Shown one piece after another: positions 45,539 through 54,778 of a stretch of 58,754 nt of DNA. Numbering within the stretch: the stretch's first letter is position 1; each line of letters starts with the position of its first letter. The notes under the pieces are model-generated. The model had not been told where the DNA came from. It saw only the letters and a program-made list of their open reading frames with translations, and searched no databases. The stretch is from Micavibrio sp. (GTDB taxonomy: Bacteria > Pseudomonadota > Alphaproteobacteria > UBA9219), in NCBI GenBank assembly GCA_020718105.1, contig DYDA01000014.1:1-58754 (forward strand), in the 5' to 3' direction. A program made the translations under genes and the position numbers.

Positions 45539-45575
45539 GCGCTGGTTTTGGGCTGGCGGCAGCGTTGCTTTTTTT
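45539..45575 (+). promoter_or_regulatory. possible attenuator in the rpmB leader
   Basis: GCGCTG pairs with CAGCGT around a 15-base loop, followed by TGCTTTTTTT (T run 45569-45575). A second small hairpin, GCGGGA/TCCCGC at 45596-45610, lies just before the rpmB ribosome-binding site GAGGAAA. Together they suggest leader control, by eye only. Confidence 0.35.
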
Positions 45576-45620
45576 GGGTTCACCTTTTAAAGATTGCGGG
45601 ACACTCCCGCCGAGGAAAAC

Positions 45621-45920
45621 ATGGCACGTGTATGCAGCGTAACCGGCAAGAAGCCGCAATTTGGAAACAGCGTGAGTCACGCGAACAACAAGAATCGCCG
45701 CCGTTGGCAGCCGAACTTGCAGGTTTGCTCTTTCCCCTCTGACATCTTGGGCAAGGCCGTGACACTGCGCCTGACCGCTCGCGGCATCCGCACGGTTGAG
45801 CACAATGGCGGGATCGACGCTTGGGTCTTGGGCGCGCGCAAAAGCCGCCTTTCCGATGACGTTTTGAAGATTCGCAAAGCCATGGAAAAGAAAGTGGCCG
45901 TTGCCACCAAGGCCGCGTAA
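45621..45920 (+). CDS. rpmB: 50S ribosomal protein L28
   Basis: A 99-residue basic ribosomal protein. It begins MARVCSVTGKKPQFGNSVSH and continues NNKNRRRWQPNLQ, the L28 signature, then LTARGIRTVEHNGG. The start at 45621 follows GAGGAAAAC; the frame upstream is leader. Length is right for the alphaproteobacterial form with the C-terminal extension. A strong terminator follows. Confidence 0.96.
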   Translation: MARVCSVTGKKPQFGNSVSHANNKNRRRWQPNLQVCSFPSDILGKAVTLRLTARGIRTVEHNGGIDAWVLGARKSRLSDDVLKIRKAMEKKVAVATKAA

Positions 45921-45947
45921 GCTTCCTTTGCTTTATGCTTTTAAAAA

Positions 45948-45974
45948 GGCTCGCCCCTCGGCGGGCCTTTTTTT
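45948..45974 (+). terminator. rho-independent terminator of rpmB
   Basis: GGCTCGCC, loop CCTC, GGCGGGCC, then TTTTTTT: eight pairs with one G-T. Confidence 0.85.
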
Positions 45975-46061
45975 ATCCCCCCCACCTTTGACCCCGCGCA
46001 GCATCAGGACGTTGAATAAGAAAAGCTTGTTCTTTTTCTGCCTGACTTTATAAAGACCCCT

Positions 46062-46724
46062 ATGACAACCAACCCCATCATCATTGCCGTGGATGGCCTT
46101 GCCGCAACAGGTAAGGGCACCATCGCCCGCCGCCTTGCCGCGCATTTGGATTTTGCCTACCTTGACACAGGCGCGCTTTATCGTGCCGTAGGGGTTGCCG
46201 TGTTGAAAGCGGGGGGCGATCCGGCTGACGCGCAGGCGGCGCAAAAGGCTGCCCTCGCCCTTAACCCCTCTTCGGTTCAGGCTCTTATGGACGATCCAGC
46301 GCTACGCATGCCTGCCGCCTCGGAGGCCGCCTCTAAGGTTGCCGCAGTCCAAGACGTTCGTGATGCCCTGTTGAAATTCCAAAAGGATTTCGCCGTCCAC
46401 CCACCAGCAGGCAAAAAAGGTGCTGTTTTAGATGGCCGCGATATCGGCACAGTGATCTCTCCCCAAGCCAATGTTAAGATTTTTGTCGAAGCCGCATCGG
46501 AAATAAGGGCGCACAGGCGCTTTCTAGAGTTGCAGGGGCGGGGAGAAAATGTTACTGAGGCCGCTGTTCTTGCAGATATGACCGAGCGCGATGCGCGAGA
46601 TGCCTCAAGAGCAACAGCCCCGACGAAACCGGCGGATGACGCGGTCATTTTGGATACGTCTGATTTAAGCGCGGATCAGGCCTTTGAAAAGGCGGTCGGG
46701 ATTGTGGAGAAAAAGATAAAGTAG
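46062..46724 (+). CDS. cmk: cytidylate kinase
   Basis: Phosphorylates CMP and dCMP. The 220-residue P-loop kinase has IIIAVDGLAATGKGTIARRL (about residues 6-25), then YLDTGALYRAVG and LDGRDIGTVI for the nucleobase-binding region, and TERDARDASRATAP in the lid. It precedes rpsA, the usual cmk-rpsA order, here split by a repeat. Confidence 0.94.
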   Translation: MTTNPIIIAVDGLAATGKGTIARRLAAHLDFAYLDTGALYRAVGVAVLKAGGDPADAQAAQKAALALNPSSVQALMDDPALRMPAASEAASKVAAVQDVRDALLKFQKDFAVHPPAGKKGAVLDGRDIGTVISPQANVKIFVEAASEIRAHRRFLELQGRGENVTEAAVLADMTERDARDASRATAPTKPADDAVILDTSDLSADQAFEKAVGIVEKKIK

Positions 46725-46881
46725 CCCGCATGGTGCTGGCGACGGATAAAGACGAAACAAAAGAACGGCCTTGCTTTCAGCCTCTTTCGTTTTTCTTTAT
46801 CTGACGGCAACGCCCCCTTGATCGGGGCACAACAGAAAGCAGCGGAATATTTTTGGGACTCAGTTTCCCCTTTCCTTTTTT

Positions 46882-47006
46882 GTCATCCCCGCGCCCTCGT
46901 CCCGCCGTCCTTGCGGCGGGAGAAAAGAGGGGGGCGGGGATCCAGGGGACTGGGGAATAACCTTGGGTGTTAAACCCCCTAGATTCCCGCCTTCGCGGGA
47001 ATGACA
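46882..47006. repeat. family A palindromic repeats between cmk and rpsA
   Basis: Starts TGTCATCCCCGCGCC, contains CCCGCCGTCCTTGCGGCGGG and GGGGCGGGGATCC, and ends ATTCCCGCCTTCGCGGGAATG. Almost the same left arm and inner hairpin occur at 157-220. The long open frame ahead of rpsA is produced by this element. Confidence 0.8.
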
Positions 47007-47113
47007 CGGGGTTTAAAGGATTTAAGGACAGTCTAAAAACTTTTCCGCATCGTGCCGGAGGCCTTAACGGGCAGGCGCGGCGATCCCAAGGGATCAGAAA
47101 GAGAAAATCTAAC

Positions 47114-48859
47114 ATGGCTAAATCAAGTGCAAAACGTCTTTTCAAAGAAGACATGGTCGGCGCCGATGCGCCCACAAGCGGCTTTGCCGCTCTGCTCGAA
47201 GGCTCCTTTGGTAAAAAAGGCAGCATGGAAGGCACCGTTATCAAGGGTCTTATCACGCGCATCGAAAAAGATTGCGCAATCATCGATGTGGGTCTGAAGG
47301 CCGAAGGCCGCGTCCCCTTAAAAGAATTCGCCGCACCGGGCATGCCCTCTGAAGTCAAGGTTGGCGACACTGTCGAAGTGTTCTTGGAGCGCATGGAAGA
47401 TCGCAACGGCGAAGCCTCTCTTTCACGCGAAAAAGCGAAGCGCGAGGAAAGCTGGACCGTTCTTGAGAAACTTCACGAAAAGACCGAGCGCGTCATTGGC
47501 GTGATCTTTGGCCGCGTCAAGGGTGGCTTTACAGTTGACCTTTCAGGCGCTGTCGCGTTCCTGCCAGGCAGCCAAGTCGATATCCGTCCCGTGCGCGATA
47601 TCACGCCGCTGATGGGCACGCCTCAACCCTTCCAGATTCTGAAAATGGATCGCGCCCGTGGCAACATCGTTGTCTCGCGCCGCGCCGTTCTTGAAGAGTC
47701 TCGCGCCGAAGCTCGCAGCGAATTGGTCGCCAACCTTAAGGAAGGCCAAGTGCTGCAAGGCGTCGTCAAGAACATCACCGATTACGGCGCGTTCGTCGAT
47801 CTGGGCGGTGTGGATGGTCTTTTGCACGTCACCGACATCGCGTGGAAGCGTGTCAACCATCCTTCAGAAGTCCTGCAAATCGGCGCTCAAGTCACCGTTC
47901 AGGTCATTCGCTTCAACGCCGAAACACAGCGCATCAGCCTTGGCATGAAGCAACTGGAAGCCGATCCTTGGGAAGGCGTTGTCGCCCGTTACCCCGCCAA
48001 CCTTAAGTTGAAAGGTCGCGTGACCAACATCACCGATTACGGCGCGTTTGTTGAACTAGAGCCCGGCATCGAAGGACTGGTTCACGTTTCCGAAATGTCA
48101 TGGACAAAGAAGAACGTGCATCCCGGCAAGATTGTGGCCACAAGCCAAGAGGTTGAAGTTATCGTTTTGGAGATCGATTTGTCCAAACGTCGCATCAGCC
48201 TTGGCATCAAGCAGTGTATCGATAATCCTTGGGAATCGTTCCGTGCAAACCACAAGATTGGCGAAACGCTGTCGGGTGAAATCCGCAACATCACCGAATT
48301 CGGTCTGTTTGTCGGCATGCCGGGCGACATTGATGGCATGGTTCACATGTCGGATTTGTCGTGGGATAAGGCTGGCGAAGAAGCCATCCAAACCTATCAA
48401 AAGGGCCAAATGGTTGAGGTCAAGATTCTTGACATCGATGTCGAAAAAGAACGTGTCAGCCTTGGCATTAAGCAGATGACAATCGATCCGTTTGAAGGCA
48501 TGGCCGTCAACTTTAAGAAGGGCGATGTTGTCACCTGCACCGTTACCGCCATTAATGACGGCGGAATCGAAGTGAGCTTAGGTGATCAAGCGGATTCCTT
48601 CTCTGGCTTCATCAAGCGTGGCGATTTGGCGCGTGATCGCGCCGACCAACGCACGGATCGCTTTGCGGTCGGTGAAAAGGTCGATGCCAAAATCACCATC
48701 GTTGACAAAGCGGCACACAAGGTCAACTTGTCAATCAAGGCTCGTGAAGTCGAAGAAGAAAAGAAAGCTATGGCCGAATATGGATCGTCCGACTCGGGCG
48801 CTTCGCTTGGCGATATTTTGGGCGCGGCCATCAAGCGCGCTCAAAAGAAAGACGAGTAA
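47114..48859 (+). CDS. rpsA: 30S ribosomal protein S1
   Basis: mRNA-binding ribosomal protein (581 aa) with six S1 repeats. GxVxNITDYGAFVDLG occurs near residue 218 and again near 300 (GRVTNITDYGAFVELEPG), with two degenerate N-terminal repeats and two more after. The start MAKSSAKRLFKEDM at 47114 is the alphaproteobacterial N-terminus; the upstream frame is repeat. The ribosome-binding site is weak, as is common for S1, which is autoregulated. A terminator follows at 48921. Confidence 0.95.
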   Translation: MAKSSAKRLFKEDMVGADAPTSGFAALLEGSFGKKGSMEGTVIKGLITRIEKDCAIIDVGLKAEGRVPLKEFAAPGMPSEVKVGDTVEVFLERMEDRNGEASLSREKAKREESWTVLEKLHEKTERVIGVIFGRVKGGFTVDLSGAVAFLPGSQVDIRPVRDITPLMGTPQPFQILKMDRARGNIVVSRRAVLEESRAEARSELVANLKEGQVLQGVVKNITDYGAFVDLGGVDGLLHVTDIAWKRVNHPSEVLQIGAQVTVQVIRFNAETQRISLGMKQLEADPWEGVVARYPANLKLKGRVTNITDYGAFVELEPGIEGLVHVSEMSWTKKNVHPGKIVATSQEVEVIVLEIDLSKRRISLGIKQCIDNPWESFRANHKIGETLSGEIRNITEFGLFVGMPGDIDGMVHMSDLSWDKAGEEAIQTYQKGQMVEVKILDIDVEKERVSLGIKQMTIDPFEGMAVNFKKGDVVTCTVTAINDGGIEVSLGDQADSFSGFIKRGDLARDRADQRTDRFAVGEKVDAKITIVDKAAHKVNLSIKAREVEEEKKAMAEYGSSDSGASLGDILGAAIKRAQKKDE

Positions 48860-48920
48860 GCGGCTCCTGTTGAGGGTAAGGTGCGACGCAGCTCTTACCC
48901 CCTTCATACCCAACAAAAAG

Positions 48921-48950
48921 CCCCGCTGGAGCAATCTGGCGGGGATTTTT
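48921..48950 (+). terminator. rho-independent terminator of rpsA
   Basis: CCCCGC, twelve-base loop, GCGGGG, then ATTTTTGTTT. Confidence 0.8.
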
Positions 48951-48991
48951 GTTTAATAGACCCTGCATGAATGAAATGTTGTTTTTTAACC

Positions 48992-49032
48992 CACCCTCCC
49001 CCAAGAGGATGGCGATTTTAGTGCCAACCCTT
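48992..49032 (+). repeat. intergenic repeat, second copy
   Basis: 41-base copy of the sequence at 10676-10716 (37 identities; core GGCGATTTTAGTGCCAAC). It lies between rpsA and prfA. Confidence 0.6.
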
Positions 49033-49142
49033 AAGGCGAAAGAGGCATAATTCATCAAACCAGTTGGTTCAAGGCACTATCTTTAGCGACGCAACAACTA
49101 TTTCCCTTGATTTTCAAGCATCCAAAAGCCACTTATGATCCT

Positions 49143-50216
49143 ATGTCTCTTATCCAAACCTATGACCGCGTGCTGTCGCGGCAAGATGAACTGCGTGAGC
49201 TTCTTAGCGCGGCATCAATGCCTGCCGACCAATTCACAAAACTCTCCAAAGAATACGGCGACCTATCACCTGTGGCCGATGCTATTATAGCGCTGCGAAA
49301 AACTGAAAGTGAGCTGGCGCAGGCGCAAAGCCTTTTGACTGATCCCGACTTTCGCGCCGAGGCGCAAAAGGAAATCGACACCCTACGGGACGCAATGCCC
49401 GCCCTTGAAAAACAGGTGCAGCGTCTTTTACTCCCCAAAGACATCGCCGACGAACGCAATGCGATTTTAGAAGTCCGTGCAGGCACAGGCGGCGACGAGG
49501 CGGCGCTGTTCGCCGCGCTTTTGTTCGATATGTATCGTCGCTATGCCGCCGTCCACGGCTGGCGGTTTGAAGTCATGGACTTGGCCGAAAACGACCTTGG
49601 CGGCCTGAAGGACGGCACGGCGCTGATCACGGGTCGCGGCGTGTTTGCCCGCCTGAAGTTCGAAAGCGGCGTGCATCGCGTGCAGCGCGTGCCGCAAACG
49701 GAAAGCCAAGGCCGCGTCCATACCTCTGCCGCGACCGTAGCGGTCCTGCCCGAAATGGAAGAGGTGGACGTTAAGATCGAGGACAAAGATTTACGCATCG
49801 ACACCTATCGCTCATCGGGCGCAGGTGGCCAGCACGTCAATAAGACCGACAGCGCCGTGCGCCTTACGCACTTGCCCACGGGCATTGTCGTGGCGATGCA
49901 AGATGAGCGCTCTCAAATTAAAAACCGAGCCAAGGCCATGAAGGTCTTGCGCTCGCGCATCTACGAAAAGCACCGCGCTGAGCGCGACAGCGCCTATGCC
50001 GCCGTCCGTAAGGAACAAGTCGGTTCTGGCGATAGGTCTGAGCGCATCCGCACCTATAACTTTCCACAAGGCCGCGTGAGCGATCATCGCATTGAACTGA
50101 CGCTCTACAAGATTGACGATGTCGTGAACGGAACCGCGCTGGATGAAATTATCGACCCCCTTATCCAACGCGACGAAGCCGAACGCCTCGCCGCACTAGC
50201 CGATGCGAACGCATGA
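49143..50216 (+). CDS. prfA: peptide chain release factor 1
   Basis: Reads UAA and UAG stop codons. The 357-residue protein has the P-x-T-type codon-recognition motif ([10 protein letters not shown], about residues 184-193) and the catalytic GGQ in [17 protein letters not shown] near 232. The start [20 protein letters not shown] at 49143 is the family N-terminus; the frame upstream has no ribosome-binding site. It overlaps prmC by four bases, and PrmC methylates its GGQ glutamine. Confidence 0.96.
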   Translation: MSLIQTYDRVLSRQDELRELLSAASMPADQFTKLSKEYGDLSPVADAIIALRKTESELAQAQSLLTDPDFRAEAQKEIDTLRDAMPALEKQVQRLLLPKDIADERNAILEVRAGTGGDEAALFAALLFDMYRRYAAVHGWRFEVMDLAENDLGGLKDGTALITGRGVFARLKFESGVHRVQRVPQTESQGRVHTSAATVAVLPEMEEVDVKIEDKDLRIDTYRSSGAGGQHVNKTDSAVRLTHLPTGIVVAMQDERSQIKNRAKAMKVLRSRIYEKHRAERDSAYAAVRKEQVGSGDRSERIRTYNFPQGRVSDHRIELTLYKIDDVVNGTALDEIIDPLIQRDEAERLAALADANA

Positions 50217-51202
50217 GCGCCGCACCGTCTTTATCCGCCCTTATCCAAAAGGCCACCACACAACTTCGCGCCGCTGGCGTTGATGATCCCGCCCGCGATG
50301 CGCGGCTTTTGATTGCGCATGCGCTAGGCTGTGACCGTCTCGCGCTCGCCACAAACAGCGAGCGCGTTTTATCAGAAAACGAAACGGCGGCGATTGAGGA
50401 AATCATCACGCGGCGCGAAGCGCGTGAGCCTGTCCACCGCATCCTTGGCTGCCGCGAGTTTTGGGGGCTACCCTTTGCCCTTAACGAAGCGACATTAGAA
50501 CCGCGCCCCGATAGCGAGACGCTGATTGAAGTGGCGCTGAATTTTTTTGCAACACAACCTAATCTTCCGTCATTGCGAGCCCCCGAAGGGGGCGCGGCAA
50601 TCCATCTCCCGCATGCTCCACCAGAATCCCCCTCTGCCCTTTCAGGAGATGGATTGCTTCGCTTCGCTCGCAATGACAAATCCATCGAGCCGTTCCCCTC
50701 TCGCCTCCTCGACCTCGGCACGGGGACGGGCTGCCTTCTCCTTTCGCTGCTTCACGAATGGCCGGACGCGACAGGCCTTGGCATCGACAAAGCACCCCGC
50801 GCTATCGAACAAGCCACGCTCAATGCGCAGCGCCTTGGGCTGGACACCCGCGCCGTTTTCCGCGTCGGCGATTGGCTGGATGGCGTTGAGGAAAAGTTCG
50901 ACCTTATCCTTTGCAACCCGCCCTATATTCCCTCACGCGAAATTGGAGCGCTGCAACCCGAAGTGCGCGAGTATGATCCAACGGACGCGCTGGACGGGGG
51001 CATAGACGGGCTTAATCCTTATCGTCATTTGATCCCGCTCTTGCCACGCTTTTTAAGTGCAAATGGCGTCGTTCTTTTTGAAGTCGGGATCGGGCAAGCA
51101 CAAGACGTTGCTGCGATGATGGAAAAGGCCGCCTTCAAAACCATCACCATAACGGACGACCTTGGCGGCGTGCCGCGCTGTGTCAGCGGCACTATCGGTT
51201 AG
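50213..51202 (+). CDS. prmC: peptide chain release factor N5-glutamine methyltransferase
   Basis: Methylates the GGQ glutamine of release factors 1 and 2. The 329-residue protein has the helical N-domain (about 1-95, ending [14 protein letters not shown]), SAM motif [16 protein letters not shown] near 165 and the catalytic NPPY ([13 protein letters not shown] near 232). Odd point: residues of about 118-155, just before the Rossmann domain's first strand, come from a family B palindromic repeat (50568-50677), in frame. It is translationally coupled to prfA (ATGA). Confidence 0.94.
   Translation: MSAAPSLSALIQKATTQLRAAGVDDPARDARLLIAHALGCDRLALATNSERVLSENETAAIEEIITRREAREPVHRILGCREFWGLPFALNEATLEPRPDSETLIEVALNFFATQPNLPSLRAPEGGAAIHLPHAPPESPSALSGDGLLRFARNDKSIEPFPSRLLDLGTGTGCLLLSLLHEWPDATGLGIDKAPRAIEQATLNAQRLGLDTRAVFRVGDWLDGVEEKFDLILCNPPYIPSREIGALQPEVREYDPTDALDGGIDGLNPYRHLIPLLPRFLSANGVVLFEVGIGQAQDVAAMMEKAAFKTITITDDLGGVPRCVSGTIG
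50568..50677. repeat. family B palindromic repeat inside prmC
   Basis: Starts CGTCATTGCGAGCCCCCG and ends CGCTTCGCTCGCAATGAC. Inner arms GGCAATCCATCTCC and GGAGATGGATTGCTTC are inverted copies. Open in the prmC frame. Confidence 0.85.
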
Positions 51203-52260
51203 GGCGCAGGCGCAGCGGCCACACCCGATTCCAGAATCGAAAACGCTTTACGCTCACAATCAATCTCAGCCATCGCGCCCGTGGGCAAAACCATTTGTGG
51301 TGCACTGTGTCCGAAATCCATCTGCGTCATGATCGGTAAATCGGGCAGACCGCATTCGTCACGCACAAACGCCTGCAACACGACATCGTACTGCGTCATC
51401 AAGGCGGGATCAGGATCAACCATAGGCCGCCCCAACAGAATGCCGCTGACACGATGAAACACCCCCATCGCCGCCAAGGGACGCAGCATGCGCGTAAATT
51501 GCTGGGGCGTCGGGTTTTCCTCGGACGTTTCCAAAAACAGGAGAGCGCCATCCCATGCGGTTGGCTCTGGCCAAAGCGGCGTGCCGCGCAGCCAATCCAA
51601 AACCTCAATGCACCCGCCCATCAGCTGACCTTTTACAACGCCGCGCCCCTGCAAAAGTTGATAGCCAAGAGGCTTATGCCTTGTGCGCTTCATCATCGCA
51701 TTTTCAGGAACAGCCCACTCCAGATACTCGCCCGTCCATTCCTCGGACGGCGCGATCTCGCCAATCGTCTCTGCGGAAAACAATGTCTTCCACACCGAAT
51801 CGACCATATAAGAAAATGGTTCAACATTTTCGTCGAAATCAGCCAGAATCGAGGGACCATAGAATGACGAAAGACCCGCCTTCAAACACATGAAGTGAGT
51901 CACGGTTGTATCCGACATGCCCATAAAGATTTTTGGATTCTGGGCAATCACACCAAAATCGACATGCGGCAACAGCCGGATCGAATCCTCACCCCCGACA
52001 ATACTAAAAATGCCCTTAACCTGCGGATCGGCAAAGGCCTCCATCAAATCATCTGCGCGAGCCTTGGGATTGGCGGCAATCCACGCGGCATCACGAAGCG
52101 CGTGGCGCGTTTCGACAACCTGCACACCGAGACTTTCCTGCAATCGCTTTTTGCCCAGCGCGTAACGGTCGGGAAACGTCGCCGCCCCGCCCCACGACAA
52201 CGTGATCGCCGCCACCTTGTCACCCGCGTGAAGTTGGGGAGGTTTTATAAGCTCCAACAT
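51199..52260 (-). CDS. S66-family serine carboxypeptidase (LdcA/MccF-like)
   Basis: A 353-residue peptidase S66 protein. It has FSIVGGEDSIRLL, the nucleophile elbow MGMSDTTVTHF (serine near residue 113), LKGQLMGGCIEVLDWL-like text (VVKGQLMGGCIEVL), LLFLETSEE with the catalytic glutamate and the histidine in DFGHSAPQM. The family includes LD-carboxypeptidases that trim murein peptides and MccF, which inactivates microcin C. The length and the long insert (residues 150-205) look more like MccF. The window also holds yejBEF, a known microcin C import route. Overlaps prmC by four bases, convergent. Confidence 0.82.
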   Translation of the reverse strand: MLELIKPPQLHAGDKVAAITLSWGGAATFPDRYALGKKRLQESLGVQVVETRHALRDAAWIAANPKARADDLMEAFADPQVKGIFSIVGGEDSIRLLPHVDFGVIAQNPKIFMGMSDTTVTHFMCLKAGLSSFYGPSILADFDENVEPFSYMVDSVWKTLFSAETIGEIAPSEEWTGEYLEWAVPENAMMKRTRHKPLGYQLLQGRGVVKGQLMGGCIEVLDWLRGTPLWPEPTAWDGALLFLETSEENPTPQQFTRMLRPLAAMGVFHRVSGILLGRPMVDPDPALMTQYDVVLQAFVRDECGLPDLPIMTQMDFGHSAPQMVLPTGAMAEIDCERKAFSILESGVAAAPAP

Positions 52261-52272
52261 TCCAACCGCCTT

Positions 52273-52788
52273 CTAACTAACAAGCTTGTTTTTCAAAGAA
52301 ATATAAAAACTTTCGTGCGGAGGAGCAGCAGGTCTTATAGGAAATATTGGCTCAGGTACACTTTCAAATCGAGCCATAAGCGAGAGAAACTGAATCTGAT
52401 GGGAGAGCTTCTCAAAATGGAATAAATGTTTGTCATCCTTTTGGCCATAAGAAAAGGGTATCTCCTTCTCAGCCAAAAAATCTCTCACGCCTTCAAGGTA
52501 AAAACGATCAATATGAGGGTTTGTTTTTTCCATAAAATAAAGATGTTCCGTCTTCTTGACCTCTTGATCGCCAAAGAGCGTCAAATTACAGACCAGCCCT
52601 TCCAGCATATTGGGGCAACCAATCCAAATACCCTTTTCATCGCCCTTATTGACGATGCCAAATTGAACGCTTGGAAACCCCAAAGAAACGGCTTTTTGCC
52701 TATATTTCTGCGCTATCTGGGTAAGCTTCTGATCCTCAGGCGCCGGAACAACCATAATAACTTTCCAAAAAGGATACGGTGCTGTCAT
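52273..52788 (-). CDS. hypothetical protein, 171 aa
   Basis: Not recognised. Start MTAPYPFWKVIMVV at 52788 after AAGGACA. A soluble protein with mixed composition. It lies 12 bases before the S66 gene, in the same direction, so they may share a transcript. Confidence 0.6.
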   Translation of the reverse strand: MTAPYPFWKVIMVVPAPEDQKLTQIAQKYRQKAVSLGFPSVQFGIVNKGDEKGIWIGCPNMLEGLVCNLTLFGDQEVKKTEHLYFMEKTNPHIDRFYLEGVRDFLAEKEIPFSYGQKDDKHLFHFEKLSHQIQFLSLMARFESVPEPIFPIRPAAPPHESFYISLKNKLVS

Positions 52789-52838
52789 TTTTATTGTCCT
52801 TCAAAATTAATAGTCATCGTTATTCAAGCCGCCTAGAC

Positions 52839-53639
52839 CTAAGGCGCGAGGTCAAGAACAGGATGTGCTGCCCGCCCATTTTTCTTATGGTTCCGTTTTG
52901 GCTTTTCAGGGCTAGAAACAATTTCCTTCGCGGCGATAGCCTCGGAAAGATTTTTCAACGCCACATGAATATCTTTGTTCTCTTCTAGAACAAGCATACC
53001 TTTAAGCTTGCGCAAATGTTGATCGGGCAAAACAGCAACCCCATCCTCAAGATTCTCAACCATGCTCGACATGATGGACAGAGCCTTAATACGAGTCGCT
53101 GTATCATTTTCAGCGAATTGGTCATTCCGCGCTTTGTTAATAAGCCCCGCAAACAATTCAGTCACAACGGAAGCCGAAGCTCTTGACGCAAACACGCCAA
53201 CAAGCCCCAGCGAAAGCGTTTTGTTTTCTGGACAAATTAATTGTCCGTCTCGATCTTCCCAAACAATAGCGCGCAAAGCCACGTCCAAAAGAGCCTTGCC
53301 AACAGTCATCGTCAAATGTTGTTGGGGCAAGGCCTCTATAGCTTGGTTTAAAAGGCCGAACAAACCGCTTTTAGCGCCCCTAAAGTTTCCTTGCGAAGAA
53401 AACCGTTTCTCTGAATCACCGCTCTCGGCATAATAATTAATCGTCACAAAAGATTGGCTCACAAACTCTCGTGCGCCATGGGCAAGGTTTTCAATGAGGG
53501 CTTCGCTGATCGCAGGATCGCGGGCCTCAACACAGGCGGGAATTAAAAAGCTCAGTCCTTCTAAAGACGGGCATTTTTTTTGATGTAAGGCGCTTCTAAT
53601 CTTCACGCTCATCTTATTTATCCGTTCCGCTTTATTCAT
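52839..53639 (-). CDS. hypothetical protein, 266 aa
   Basis: Not recognised. The start MNKAERINKMSVK at 53639 follows AAAGGAAG; five more upstream codons are open but lack that support. The protein is largely helical, with repeated A-x-x-x-L text (SEALIENLAHGAREFV, LLNQAIEALPQQHL, VTELFAGLINKARN), like an all-helical repeat, and ends in a basic tail (KPKRNHKKNGRAA). It lies 50 bases upstream of the gene at 52273. Confidence 0.6.
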   Translation of the reverse strand: MNKAERINKMSVKIRSALHQKKCPSLEGLSFLIPACVEARDPAISEALIENLAHGAREFVSQSFVTINYYAESGDSEKRFSSQGNFRGAKSGLFGLLNQAIEALPQQHLTMTVGKALLDVALRAIVWEDRDGQLICPENKTLSLGLVGVFASRASASVVTELFAGLINKARNDQFAENDTATRIKALSIMSSMVENLEDGVAVLPDQHLRKLKGMLVLEENKDIHVALKNLSEAIAAKEIVSSPEKPKRNHKKNGRAAHPVLDLAP

Positions 53640-53737
53640 TCTTCTTCCTTTCAAAAATCCACGCGATGTCTCTCTCCCTTGAAAATAAACATGGTGCTGT
53701 TCAATTTGTCAAAACAAACCTGCGCTTATAGCCTGTC

Positions 53738-54091
53738 TCAAGTAAAGTAAGCAGGCACAGTCACGCGAGCATACAGGTTAGAACACATAAAACATTTGCG
53801 TGTGGGGTGATACTCTGCCAAGGGCGCAAAGGCTTTGACGTCTATCATTGACGATTTTCTGCCTTGAGAGCTGCTTTCTTTTTTATCGGCTCTAATAAAG
53901 GTTGGGTTCGCGGTTGTTTTTTCTTTTGACTCTGGAGACGCTTCGACCGATTGTTTCAATCCATTCAATCGCAAAAATTTTTCATAAAGGGCGCGTTCAT
54001 CTTTATACTCGTTTCCATAGCGTTTGCTATCAAGGGGCTGAAACTGAGATGGCGACACATCACAATAACAATTTGCATTTTCTTGCCACAC
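53738..54091 (-). CDS. uncertain ORF, cysteine-containing, same frame as upstream gene
   Basis: From GTG 54091 the frame gives a 117-residue polar protein with CYCD near residue 8 and CFMCSN near 100. The frame is also open upstream to the stop of the gene at 54155, in the same reading frame, giving plausible text (FGVKNGIPVFVWQENANC). The two could be one gene split by a single TGA, or a separate gene with an unusual start. A perfect hairpin (AAAAACGG/CCGTTTTT, 54092-54112) lies at the junction. Confidence 0.35.
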   Translation of the reverse strand: MWQENANCYCDVSPSQFQPLDSKRYGNEYKDERALYEKFLRLNGLKQSVEASPESKEKTTANPTFIRADKKESSSQGRKSSMIDVKAFAPLAEYHPTRKCFMCSNLYARVTVPAYFT

Positions 54092-54112
54092 AAAAACGGG
54101 GATGCCGTTTTT
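54092..54112 (-). terminator. hairpin after the gene at 54155
   Basis: AAAAACGG, loop of five, CCGTTTTT: eight perfect pairs with T run in the 3' arm. Confidence 0.45.
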
Positions 54113-54154
54113 TACGCCGAAATTTGAGTTTAAACTCTTTGGCCAACTTTTAGG

Positions 54155-54778
54155 TCATTCCCAAATATAAGCTTTCTTTTCAACAACAAAACGCCCAGCA
54201 TCTAAGTGAATACGAACGGTTGATCCTTCGCCTTTTCCCATGACCGTTCCAAAAGAGTGCGGCAATAAAAATTCTTCCCCCTCCTCAAAATCAGACAAAC
54301 GATCAAGGATTATTTGATCCTTTTCATAAGAAACAACATGAATTTTCTGTTGCGCAACAATATGCCCAACCATACCACTCACCCCAGCAGTACGATCAGC
54401 CTGTTTTTTTATGTCAGTAGCTTTTTGCTCCACAGCACGCTGCCCTGCATCTCTTCTGTTTTGTATATCTCTATCATGAGCCACCCCCAAAGCAGCAATA
54501 GAGGCAAAACAAACACAGAAAGCTGTTTTTGGAAACGCCTTAAGAACCTTTCCGATTCCATCTATCACAGGAAGAAGTATTACACCCAAAGCAGCAAGAT
54601 CAGCTGAAAAAACAGGGGGAACAAAGGGCTCGTTTTTCGAGGGGCCATCTCTTAAAGTATGATATATTTCGCTAGTATTATAAAGCGTAGGGTGCCCAGT
54701 TGCATTCCAGTTATTATATTGTGTTCCGCTCAGCTTGCTTGGGTCAACCATCACGTCGTTAGGATCAAAATCACTCAT
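54155..54778 (-). CDS. hypothetical protein with central hydrophobic segment, 207 aa
   Basis: Not recognised. Strong GGAG site before ATG 54778. Residues 1-55 are polar, 58-105 hold two hydrophobic stretches (LAALGVILLPVIDGIG and TAFCVCFASIAALGVA) that could be membrane spans, and a charged helix and a beta-rich C-domain follow (FLLPHSFGTVMGKGEGSTVR). First of the four unknown minus-strand genes beside the rRNA operon. Confidence 0.6.
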   Translation of the reverse strand: MSDFDPNDVMVDPSKLSGTQYNNWNATGHPTLYNTSEIYHTLRDGPSKNEPFVPPVFSADLAALGVILLPVIDGIGKVLKAFPKTAFCVCFASIAALGVAHDRDIQNRRDAGQRAVEQKATDIKKQADRTAGVSGMVGHIVAQQKIHVVSYEKDQIILDRLSDFEEGEEFLLPHSFGTVMGKGEGSTVRIHLDAGRFVVEKKAYIWE

